NCBI GenBank assembly: GCA_964408785.1
Contig: CAYPAS010000044.1
Location: 1-7,264 of the forward strand
Direction of reading: 5' to 3'
From: UBA12465 sp964408785
GTDB taxonomy: Bacteria > Patescibacteriota > Patescibacteriia > Patescibacteriales > UBA12465
DNA length: 7,264 nt
Shown piece by piece: positions 1 through 5,548 of this stretch (position 1 is the first letter of the stretch; each line of letters begins with the position of its first letter). A program made the translations under genes and the position numbers. Under the pieces are notes generated by a model. That model ran no database searches. It saw only the letters and a program-made list of their open reading frames with translations, and had not been told where the DNA came from.

Positions 1-364
1 TAGTCAAGCCGGTGCGATAGTCGGAAAAGTTATAGAGGTAAAAGATGATTATTCCAAAATCTGCCTGACTACCAGTCCAGGTTGCCAATTAGCCGCCTCC
101 GTCCAAAATCGTGAAAAAACTCAAGGAATAACTGCCGGAAATTTGGGTTTGACTATCGACATGTCATACATTCCTCAGTTGGAAAAAATAAACATCGGCG
201 ATCTTATAGTTACTTCCGGACTGGGCGGCAATATTCCTCGCGGCCTGCTTATCGGTCGAGTTTCTCAGGTTAATAGTGAGAGCAATGAAGTTTGGCAGCA
301 GGCGACGATTGATCCTTATGATGATTTTAGTGATTTAACCATCGCCGCCGTGATTATTCCTTGA
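1..364 (+). CDS. mreC: Rod shape-determining protein MreC, C-terminal part (5' end outside window)
   Basis: The reading frame is open from base 2 to a TGA stop, giving about 120 C-terminal residues of MreC. MreC is a membrane-anchored, extracytoplasmic scaffold that links MreB and MreD to the wall synthases during elongation. The visible part is the beta-barrel domain: a GAIVGKV strand, a 'KICLTT' strand, a GNLGL turn, then M-S-Y-I-P followed by the hallmark GDLIVTSGLGG, PRGLLIGRV and a final Q-A-T-I-D-P segment (fragment residues about 66-105). These blocks occur in this order across the family. An internal ATG at 143 lies inside the barrel, so it is not the true start. mreD begins one base after the stop, which suggests translational coupling. 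The N-terminal membrane helix and coiled coil should lie upstream of the window. Family assignment is secure; nothing looks broken in the visible part. Confidence 0.9.
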   Translation, partial: SQAGAIVGKVIEVKDDYSKICLTTSPGCQLAASVQNREKTQGITAGNLGLTIDMSYIPQLEKINIGDLIVTSGLGGNIPRGLLIGRVSQVNSESNEVWQQATIDPYDDFSDLTIAAVIIP

Positions 365-365
365 T

Positions 366-905
366 ATGTGGCAAAAAATCGGCATCTATATAATAATTTT
401 TGTTTTGGCTAGCCTGGTTTCTCTGATGCAGTTTTCCTTATTTTCTTCCTGGCCATCTTTTTGGGGTAGTTTAGATTTGGTGGCGATAATCGCGATTTTC
501 TGTCTGTTTTTTTTGAAGTTTCCCTTGGCCTTGGCTTTTGCTAGTGTTTCCGCTTTATGGCTTGACCTTCTGGGATTTAATTTTTTTGGTTTTCATTTCT
601 TGTGTTTTTCTTTGACTTTAATCGTCGCTGAAAAAATGCTTTCCGCTTGGCTAACTAATCGCTCCCTGTATTCTTTTATTCTGTTAATGGTTGCTAGTAT
701 TTTTCTGAATAACTTTTTTTCTTCTTGGCTGGCGGTTTTTGAGGGAGCTTCTACGGCGTTATTTTTATTTGAATCAGTTTTTTGGTTGAAATTTTTTTAT
801 CAAGCCGCTTGGAGTTTAGTTTTTTCTATTACGATGTTTAGCGTGGCAAATTTTTTAAGCAAGCGTTTCCAGCCATTTTTTCTGGAAGGGCACTGGCATA
901 AGTGA
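366..905 (+). CDS. mreD: Rod shape-determining protein MreD-like membrane protein
   Basis: A 179-residue, very hydrophobic protein with about five or six predicted membrane segments (roughly residues 5-26, 38-52, 53-70, 75-90, 102-124 and 143-164). MreD is an integral membrane partner of MreC in the elongasome. MreD sequences are poorly conserved. The best support is the segment around residues 60-84, where a small-residue helix runs into LWLDLLGF and then FFGFHFLCFSL; this matches the family pattern of an aspartate followed by a glycine-rich turn and a further helix. Position is the other strong support: the ATG begins one base after the mreC stop. Length is normal for the family. No Shine-Dalgarno sequence is present, so initiation probably depends on coupling to mreC. 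The expected next genes, a class B penicillin-binding protein and RodA, do not follow; a sugar kinase does. On sequence alone it could be called an unassigned membrane protein. Confidence 0.75.
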   Translation: MWQKIGIYIIIFVLASLVSLMQFSLFSSWPSFWGSLDLVAIIAIFCLFFLKFPLALAFASVSALWLDLLGFNFFGFHFLCFSLTLIVAEKMLSAWLTNRSLYSFILLMVASIFLNNFFSSWLAVFEGASTALFLFESVFWLKFFYQAAWSLVFSITMFSVANFLSKRFQPFFLEGHWHK

Positions 906-911
906 TATAAT
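903..911 (+). promoter_or_regulatory. Candidate extended -10 promoter for the sugar kinase operon
   Basis: TGATATAAT matches the extended -10 consensus (TG, one base, TATAAT) exactly. Its TGA is also the mreD stop codon. TATAAT ends at 911 and the kinase ATG begins at 919, which places the expected transcription start at about 918, so the mRNA would be leaderless or carry one extra base. No convincing -35 hexamer is visible 16-18 bases upstream, which is typical of extended -10 promoters. The match is seen in the sequence; function is inferred, and an AT-rich genome makes chance matches possible. Confidence 0.55.
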
Positions 912-918
912 TTTAATT

Positions 919-1902
919 ATGAATAATATTAATTTTTTAACTATTGGCGGCTTAACCCGTGATATCTCCTTGTTTACGGAAGAGGGAATTATTATTGATA
1001 ATCATCGCGACCCCTTAAGACAAGAGCTAGTCGCTTTTGAATCCGGCGCTAAGATCAGTACGGATAGATTTTTTTATTCTTTCGGTGGCGGTGCCGCTAA
1101 CTCCGCAGTCTGCTTGGCTAATTTCGGCCTCAGGACATCTTGTCTTGGCGCAATCGGCAAAGACAACGAAGGAGCGGCAATCGTTGAAAATCTTAAAAAA
1201 CAGGGAATCGATATCGCCAATATCCAGGTATTTCCAAAAGAGCAAAGCGGCCTTTCTTTCATTATTGTCATGCCGACCGGCGAAAGGACTATTTTTATGC
1301 AGAGAGGGGCTAATATTGCTTTGAAAATCGGCCAGAAAGAAAAAACCCTAATAAAAAAAGCCAAGAACATTTATCTTTCGTCACTCTCTGGAAATTGGAA
1401 ACCGTCTTTACGCGCGATTTTTTCTTCCTTGCCGCGTCAGGGGGCGAAAGTTTTTTGGAATCCCAGCCGAGCGCAGATAGAAGCTGGTGCCGATCCAATA
1501 ATTCCTTTCATGACTAAAACCAAAGCTTTATTTTTGAATCAAGACGAGGCCACGGAATTAGTTATAAAAACAGAAGGATACAAGCATCTTAGCCGTCGTT
1601 ACCTAGATGATCCAGAAAAGCTTTTAAGGATTATCCGCGGCTTTGGTCCGGAAATAATTGTTATTACCATGGGCGCGAATGGCGCGGTGGCTTTCGATGG
1701 TTTAAAGATTTATCGCCGTGCCGCCTTGAAAGAGAAGAAGCGAGTAGATGCCACTGGTATCGGTGATATATTTAATTCCAGCTTTGCCGCTGGTCTGGAA
1801 ATTTTTGCTGGCAACATAGATAAATCTCTTGATTTAGCTTTAAGGAACGCAAAAGCAAAAATCGGTCATCGCGGTGCTCATGCTGGTTTATTAAAAAAAT
1901 AA
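919..1902 (+). CDS. PfkB (ribokinase) family carbohydrate kinase
   Basis: A 327-residue cytosolic kinase of the PfkB/ribokinase family, which transfers the ATP gamma-phosphate to a sugar or nucleoside hydroxyl. The N-terminal signature is clear at residues 54-85: SFGGGAANSA (GGGAAN at 56-61), then LGAIGKDNEG. The C-terminal signature is DATGIGDIF at 277-285, with Asp283 as the expected catalytic base and the preceding glycines forming the anion hole; the usual GAGD is GIGD here. The LNQDEA block (206-211) and ITMGANGAVAF (249-259) correspond to the NxxE and ATP-site regions. Length is usual. The substrate cannot be told: ribose, fructose-type sugars and nucleosides are all possible. The start is the only ATG before the fold and follows a near-perfect extended -10. 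It lacks a Shine-Dalgarno sequence. Five bases separate it from the downstream cupin gene, so the two are probably co-transcribed. Confidence 0.88.
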   Translation: MNNINFLTIGGLTRDISLFTEEGIIIDNHRDPLRQELVAFESGAKISTDRFFYSFGGGAANSAVCLANFGLRTSCLGAIGKDNEGAAIVENLKKQGIDIANIQVFPKEQSGLSFIIVMPTGERTIFMQRGANIALKIGQKEKTLIKKAKNIYLSSLSGNWKPSLRAIFSSLPRQGAKVFWNPSRAQIEAGADPIIPFMTKTKALFLNQDEATELVIKTEGYKHLSRRYLDDPEKLLRIIRGFGPEIIVITMGANGAVAFDGLKIYRRAALKEKKRVDATGIGDIFNSSFAAGLEIFAGNIDKSLDLALRNAKAKIGHRGAHAGLLKK

Positions 1903-1907
1903 AAAAT

Positions 1908-2360
1908 ATGATTAAAGGGGTAGTAATAAAAGAGATTAGGAAAAATTCCGATCAGCGCGGCTGGCTGGCGGAAATTTACCGTTCTGATGAGTTAGATTTG
2001 AAGCCGGAAATGGCTTATGTGAGTTTGACCGAGCCTAATATTATTCGGGGGCCGCATGAACATCGCTTCCAAAGCGATTGCTTCGTCTTTCTCGGTCCCG
2101 GGTCTTTCCGTCTTTATCTTTGGGACGGGCGTTCTGATTCCCAAACCTTTAAAGAAAAAATGGAAATCGAAGTCGGGGAAGATTTCCCAGCTTTAGTTGT
2201 CGTGCCTCCCGGCGTCATTCATGGCTACAAGTGCATTTCTGATAAACCGGCTTTAAGTATTAATTTGCCTGATAAGCTTTATCGAGGAGAGGGAAAAAAT
2301 GAAGAAGTAGATGAAATAAGATGGGAAAATGATGCGGATTCGCCGTATAAAATAATTTAA
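1908..2360 (+). CDS. RmlC-like cupin, dTDP-4-dehydrorhamnose 3,5-epimerase-related protein
   Basis: A 150-residue single-domain cupin resembling dTDP-4-dehydrorhamnose 3,5-epimerase (RmlC), the enzyme that epimerises C3 and C5 of the dTDP-4-keto sugar on the way to dTDP-L-rhamnose. Visible family features are DQRGWLAEIY (15-24), the histidine motif IIRGPHEH (45-52, His50 at the position of RmlC's catalytic His), VVVPPGVIHGY (97-107), and a C-terminal NLPDKLYRGEG followed by DEIRWENDADSPY (119-147). It is about 30 residues shorter than ordinary RmlC. The segment after the histidine motif reads QSDCFVFLGPG where RmlC normally has its conserved lysine, and the extra His52 gives an HxH pair as in metal-binding cupins. 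Classic epimerase activity is therefore uncertain; another sugar-nucleotide isomerase or a non-catalytic cupin is possible. No other rhamnose-pathway gene is present in the window. It lies between the kinase and HIT genes with five-base gaps. Confidence 0.75.
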   Translation: MIKGVVIKEIRKNSDQRGWLAEIYRSDELDLKPEMAYVSLTEPNIIRGPHEHRFQSDCFVFLGPGSFRLYLWDGRSDSQTFKEKMEIEVGEDFPALVVVPPGVIHGYKCISDKPALSINLPDKLYRGEGKNEEVDEIRWENDADSPYKII

Positions 2361-2365
2361 AATCT

Positions 2366-2767
2366 ATGTGCGTCTTTTGCGAGATAGTCAAAGGGAATTT
2401 GCCGAGCAAGGCGGTCTTTGAAAATGAAGAGGTCTTTGCTTTTTTAGATATCAAGCCGACTAATCCCGGCCACGTCTTGATAGTCCCCAAAAAACATTCA
2501 GTTAATATCGAAGAAACTGATAGCAATACTTTAGCTGATTTGATGAGTGCCGCTAAGATTATCGGCCGCCGTTTGAAGGAAAATCTTAATGTTCCTGGTT
2601 ATAATTTGATAATAAATAACGATCCGGTTGCTGGACAAGTTATTCCGCATCTCCATTTACATCTGATTCCGAGGTATCCGGACGACGGTTTTGAAGTTTG
2701 GCCAGGTCAGGAATTGTCAGATGAGGAAATGAAGAAAATTGCCGACAGCCTGAATCATGATAAATAA
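2366..2767 (+). CDS. HIT family protein (Hint-like nucleotide hydrolase/transferase)
   Basis: A 133-residue histidine-triad protein, normally a soluble homodimer that hydrolyses nucleoside phosphoramidates or related nucleotide conjugates through a His-nucleotidyl intermediate. The family signature is intact: VIPHLHLHLIPR at residues 92-103, with His95, His97 and His99 forming the triad and His97 the expected nucleophile. FLDIKPTNPGHVLIVPKKH (26-44) is the other conserved block. Cys2 and Cys5 (CVFC) with His44 and His95 match the zinc site found in many bacterial HIT proteins. YNLIINNDPVAGQVIPH is also typical. Length is normal and the domain appears complete. Its true substrate is unknown here; the family often serves as a housekeeping enzyme. 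It starts five bases after the cupin gene and shows no Shine-Dalgarno sequence. A TATAAA at 2346-2351 could act as an internal -10, but I give that little weight. Confidence 0.93.
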   Translation: MCVFCEIVKGNLPSKAVFENEEVFAFLDIKPTNPGHVLIVPKKHSVNIEETDSNTLADLMSAAKIIGRRLKENLNVPGYNLIINNDPVAGQVIPHLHLHLIPRYPDDGFEVWPGQELSDEEMKKIADSLNHDK

Positions 2768-2791
2768 AATTAATTTTTCATTTATCCATAT

Positions 2792-3226
2792 ATGAACGAC
2801 AGAATTTTCATTATTGAGGATGATGCTAACATCCTTTACGGCCTAGAGTCGCAATTTTCTGATGCCGGCTTGGAAGTCGAGACTTCATCCGGCGATGAGA
2901 GTTTGGAGGGCTTATTGTTCAAGCTCAAAACTTTCGATCCTTCTTATATAGTCCTTGATTTGATTTTGCCGAAGATAGACGGTTTTGAGGTTATTAAAAA
3001 AATAAAAGGCGATCAGGAAATGTCTGACCGAGAAATTTTTGTCTTTACGGATTTTAGCGATGAAGATGCTAAGCAGAGAAGTTTGCGGAGCGGCGCGGAT
3101 TATGTCTTCTTTAAGGAGGAATTTGACAGCTATGAATTTGCTGAAAAAATCAAGAAAATAATTTCTAATCAAGCAAAAATCAGGGACGATGAAGCTTCCG
3201 GGGGCGAAGATTACCTGGTTGACTAA
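2792..3226 (+). CDS. Single-domain response regulator (CheY-like receiver)
   Basis: A 144-residue receiver domain with no output domain. The full phosphorylation site is present: acidic pair Asp10-Asp11 (IIEDDANI), phospho-acceptor Asp56 in YIVLDLILPKIDGFE, Thr86 in FVFTDFSD, and Lys108 in YVFFKEEF. The proline that normally follows the lysine is Glu109, and residue 87 after Thr is an Asp instead of the usual small residue. A roughly 20-residue acidic tail (about 128-144) follows the fold and could be a partner-binding tail. Such proteins act by phosphorylation-dependent protein-protein contact; the cognate histidine kinase is not in the window. It sits 24 bases after the HIT gene and directly before mreB, and its final codons overlap a candidate mreB promoter. 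A link with cell-shape control is suggested by position only. The receiver assignment is secure and the function is unknown. Confidence 0.9.
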   Translation: MNDRIFIIEDDANILYGLESQFSDAGLEVETSSGDESLEGLLFKLKTFDPSYIVLDLILPKIDGFEVIKKIKGDQEMSDREIFVFTDFSDEDAKQRSLRSGADYVFFKEEFDSYEFAEKIKKIISNQAKIRDDEASGGEDYLVD

Positions 3227-3247
3227 AAGCTCTCGAAATATTAATAT
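3219..3247 (+). promoter_or_regulatory. Candidate mreB promoter (TTGACT - 17 bases - TAATAT)
   Basis: TTGACT at 3219-3224 (5 of 6 to the sigma-70-type -35) is followed after 17 bases by TAATAT at 3242-3247 (4 of 6 to the -10). The -35 overlaps the stop codon of the response regulator gene. The expected start is near 3254, giving about a 13-base leader. A second option is the extended -10-like TGGTATTAA at 3252-3260, which would start transcription exactly at the mreB ATG. With the terminator after mreB, this supports a separate mreB transcription unit. Function is inferred. Confidence 0.5.
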
Positions 3248-3248
3248 T
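3237..3248. repeat. 12-bp perfect palindrome over the candidate mreB -10
   Basis: AATATTAATATT is its own reverse complement and covers the TAATAT hexamer, so the same -10-like hexamer is also present on the minus strand. It could be an operator, a two-way -10 region or simply AT-rich chance sequence. It lies in the 40-base gap between the response regulator gene and mreB. Confidence 0.4.
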
Positions 3249-3266
3249 GACTGGTATTAAGCTACT

Positions 3267-4274
3267 ATGTTTATAAAAAGGATCGGTATCGATCTAGGAA
3301 CAACTTACACTCTGATTCACCTGCCAAAGCGCGGTATCGTTATTAATGAACCGAGCGTCGTGGCGGTTTCTATTGGTGACAAGAAAATATTAGCCGTTGG
3401 AAATGAAGCTAAGGATATGATTGGTCGTACTCCAGACACTATAGCGGCTGTTAGACCATTAAAAGATGGGGTAATCGCGGATTATCGGGCGACGGAAGCG
3501 ATGATTAGATATTTTATCAATAAGACTTTAGGCGGTGTTCGTTTGTTCCGTCCTGAGGTTATGGTGGCGGTGCCGGCGGGAATTTCTTCGACTGAAAGGC
3601 GAGCGGTTATCGAAGCTACTATCGCCGCGGGGGCTAAAGCCGCTTATATAATCAAAGAACCGGTGGCGGCCGCTATCGGCGCTGATATTCCTATCGGGTC
3701 GGCAACCGGCCACATGGTAATTGACATCGGCGGCGGCACGGCGGAAATGGCTGTTATTTCTTTGGGCGGCATTGTCGCCTCTTCTTCAGTCAGGGTTGGC
3801 GGTAATAAATTCGACGCGGCTATATTAGAGCATGTCCGAAAAAAATATAATTTAGCTATTGGCGAAAGAACGGCGGAAGAGATAAAAATAAATATTGGTT
3901 CGGCTCTTTACATGGAAGACAAGCTTTATTTGGAGATATGCGGCCGTGATATAGTTACCGGTTTACCAAGAAGCATTACAGTTTCCAGCGATGATGTAAC
4001 CGAGGCTATCCAGAATGAACTAGAAGCGATAATTTTGGCCGCTAAAAAAGTTTTACATAATACGCCACCGGAATTATCAGCCGATATAATGGACAAGGGG
4101 ATTGTTTTAACTGGTGGTAGCTCCTTATTGCGCAATATAGATCAATTGATCTCCAGGACGACGGGAGTTTCCGCTTATGTTGCTGACGACGCGATGCTCT
4201 GCGTTGCTAAGGGAACAGGAATCGCTCTCGACAACCTCGATTCTTACAAACGCAGCATTTTAGCGGCCAGATAA
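3267..4274 (+). CDS. mreB: Rod shape-determining protein MreB (actin-like ATPase)
   Basis: A 335-residue bacterial actin homologue that polymerises under the membrane and directs lateral wall synthesis. The nucleotide site is complete: phosphate-1 loop IGIDLGTTYT (6-15), phosphate-2 loop VIDIGGGTAE (151-160) and adenosine motif IVLTGGSSLLRN (279-290). INEPSVVAV (26-34), AVRPLKDGVIADY (61-73), IGERTAEEIK (198-207) and TPPELSADI (266-274) are MreB-specific and separate it from ParM, FtsA and DnaK. Length is usual. The N terminus begins only five residues before the first strand, so the amphipathic membrane-binding helix of E. coli-type MreB is absent. The usual EEP motif reads KEP (130-132), and GGD before the fourth domain block reads GGN (178-180). 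The ATG is chosen because the fold starts directly after it. There is no Shine-Dalgarno sequence. Its stop codon lies in a terminator hairpin. As mreC and mreD are about 2.4 kb upstream, a second mreB copy before the window is possible. Confidence 0.96.
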   Translation: MFIKRIGIDLGTTYTLIHLPKRGIVINEPSVVAVSIGDKKILAVGNEAKDMIGRTPDTIAAVRPLKDGVIADYRATEAMIRYFINKTLGGVRLFRPEVMVAVPAGISSTERRAVIEATIAAGAKAAYIIKEPVAAAIGADIPIGSATGHMVIDIGGGTAEMAVISLGGIVASSSVRVGGNKFDAAILEHVRKKYNLAIGERTAEEIKINIGSALYMEDKLYLEICGRDIVTGLPRSITVSSDDVTEAIQNELEAIILAAKKVLHNTPPELSADIMDKGIVLTGGSSLLRNIDQLISRTTGVSAYVADDAMLCVAKGTGIALDNLDSYKRSILAAR

Positions 4275-4293
4275 TTAGACTTCTGGCCGTTTT
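4262..4293 (+). terminator. Intrinsic terminator overlapping the mreB stop codon
   Basis: CGGCCAGA at 4264-4271 pairs perfectly with TCTGGCCG at 4282-4289, and is extended by a G-T and an A-T pair (4263/4290 and 4262/4291). The loop is ten bases and begins with the mreB TAA stop. TTTT follows at 4290-4293. Six of the eight core pairs are G-C, so the stem is strong, but the T tract is short. It ends seven bases before the glycosyltransferase start codon. Confidence 0.75.
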
Positions 4294-4300
4294 CAATAAT

Positions 4301-5512
4301 ATGACTATCGGAATAGACGCTTCGCGCGCTAACCTTGAACACAAGACAGGTACAGAGTGGTATTCTTTTTATTTAATCAAAAATTTAGCTTTGATTGATA
4401 ATAAAAATGAATATCGTCTTTATCTAAATAAGCCGCCACGTCCGGAAATGTTGGAAATAGTTAAGCATAATCCCAATTTTTCTTTCAAGATACTTAATTG
4501 GCCCTTTTATGCTTTTTGGACTTTGGGACGACTTACTCTAGAGATGATTTTTAACCGCCCAGACGTGCTTTTCGTGCCAGCGCACGGCTTGCCGCTTTTC
4601 GGGCCTTTTAAAACAGTAAATACTATCCATGATATAGCTTTTGTCCGCAATAGTCATTTGTATCGCCAGGCGAAGATAAAATTCCGTTTTCCTTGCTTAA
4701 GGCGCGTAGCGGTTTGGATTATACGTATTTTGACTTTGGGCCGTTATAACCCATCAACCACTGATTATCTTTATTGGTCGACGGCTTTTGCTTTGAAGCG
4801 AGCAAAGAAGATTATTGTCGTTTCAAATTTTACCAAGAGTGAAATAATGGAATTATATCCGAACACCAGGCAGGAAAAAATTATGGTTATTCATAATGGC
4901 TTTAACGATGAGGCTTATCGGCCACTTGATGACAAACATCGCTCCGCCGGTATACTAGAGCGTTATGGTATAGAGGGAAGATTTTTCCTTTATGCCGGTC
5001 GTTTAGAAAAAAAGAAGAATATTGCTGCCTTAGTTGAGGCTTTTTCCGCTTTTGTCGAAAGACGTCCGGGCAACCAGGATAAGTTGGTTTTAGTTGGTGA
5101 CGTCGGTTTTGGTTATGATGAAGTTAAATACATAATTCAGGAATTTGATTTGGAGAATCGGGTGATAATGCCTGGCTGGGTTAGAGAAGAAGATTTGCCT
5201 TATATTTTTTCTGCCGCCTTGGCTTTTGTTTTCTCCTCGAAATACGAGGGTTTTGGCATCCCAGTCTTGCAGGCGATGGCTTGCGCTGTTCCGACGGCAG
5301 TTTCTAATATCCCGGTAATGAAAGAAGTGGCTGGCGATGCATCGTTATACTTCGATCCAGGGGATAAAGCTTCTATCAGGGACGCTTTAATATCCCTGAG
5401 TGATGACGAGTCCTTGCGCCATCGTTTGATAACTAGTGGTCTTTCTCGCGCCCAGGAATTCAGTTGGCGCAAGTGCGCTTCAGAAACTTTAGAGCTTCTA
5501 GAAAAGCTTTAA
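4301..5512 (+). CDS. Glycosyltransferase family 4 (GT-B fold) protein
   Basis: A 403-residue cytosolic or membrane-associated glycosyltransferase of the GT4 type, which moves a sugar from a nucleotide donor to a lipid-linked or polysaccharide acceptor. The N-terminal acceptor half contains GIDASRA and KTGTEWYS (4-10, 15-22), an AHGLPLF segment (94-100), TIHDIAF (108-114) and VVSNFTKSEI (173-182). The donor half opens with VIHNGFNDEAYRP (197-208), then FFLYAGRLEKKKN (228-240), LVLVGD (262-267) and YEGFGIPVLQAMACAVP (315-331). In the family EX7E motif Glu316 is present, but the second Glu is Gln324. Length is normal. There is no signal peptide; the hydrophobic VAVWIIRILTLG (136-147) is probably a membrane-touching helix. 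It is flanked by a terminator after mreB and a hairpin at 5549, so it may be a single-gene unit. Its promoter is not obvious: GATAAT at 4270-4275 is a weak candidate inside the hairpin. The sugar and acceptor are unknown. Confidence 0.9.
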   Translation: MTIGIDASRANLEHKTGTEWYSFYLIKNLALIDNKNEYRLYLNKPPRPEMLEIVKHNPNFSFKILNWPFYAFWTLGRLTLEMIFNRPDVLFVPAHGLPLFGPFKTVNTIHDIAFVRNSHLYRQAKIKFRFPCLRRVAVWIIRILTLGRYNPSTTDYLYWSTAFALKRAKKIIVVSNFTKSEIMELYPNTRQEKIMVIHNGFNDEAYRPLDDKHRSAGILERYGIEGRFFLYAGRLEKKKNIAALVEAFSAFVERRPGNQDKLVLVGDVGFGYDEVKYIIQEFDLENRVIMPGWVREEDLPYIFSAALAFVFSSKYEGFGIPVLQAMACAVPTAVSNIPVMKEVAGDASLYFDPGDKASIRDALISLSDDESLRHRLITSGLSRAQEFSWRKCASETLELLEKL

Positions 5513-5518
5513 AACAAG

Positions 5519-5548
5519 TTGCTTAAAAAGACGACGCTGTGCTAATAT
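5519..5548 (+). promoter_or_regulatory. Candidate promoter of the subtilase gene
   Basis: TAATAT at 5543-5548 is preceded directly by TGC (5540-5542), giving an extended -10 form. A weak -35-like TTGCTT lies at 5519-5524, 18 bases upstream. TATAAA at 5546-5551 is an overlapping alternative. The expected transcription start is about 5555-5558, only two to five bases before the subtilase ATG, so the mRNA would be almost leaderless. The same TAATAT hexamer is proposed for mreB. Function is inferred. Confidence 0.45.

Noticed and set aside
143..364. A separate 73-residue gene starting at ATG 143
   Set aside because: The frame is open to the window edge, and the residues before 143 are also MreC barrel sequence, so this is an internal methionine.
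1027..1498. Open frames on the minus strand and in other plus frames within the sugar kinase gene
   Set aside because: They overlap a kinase with both PfkB signatures, show no recognisable domain, and have compositions expected of shadow frames.
2062..2078. Perfect 7-bp inverted repeat ATCGCTT / AAGCGAT with a three-base loop inside the cupin gene
   Set aside because: It lies in conserved coding sequence just after the HEH motif, has no T tract and is best explained by codon choice.
2759..2786. Imperfect hairpin GATAAAT / ATTTATC between the HIT and response regulator genes
   Set aside because: Only one G-C pair, a bulged base and no T tract after the stem; likely AT-rich chance, so not called a terminator.
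3271..3277. TATAAA just after the mreB ATG, with TTGACT at 3247 as a -35
   Set aside because: It would start transcription inside the gene, downstream of the only start that keeps the first beta strand of MreB.
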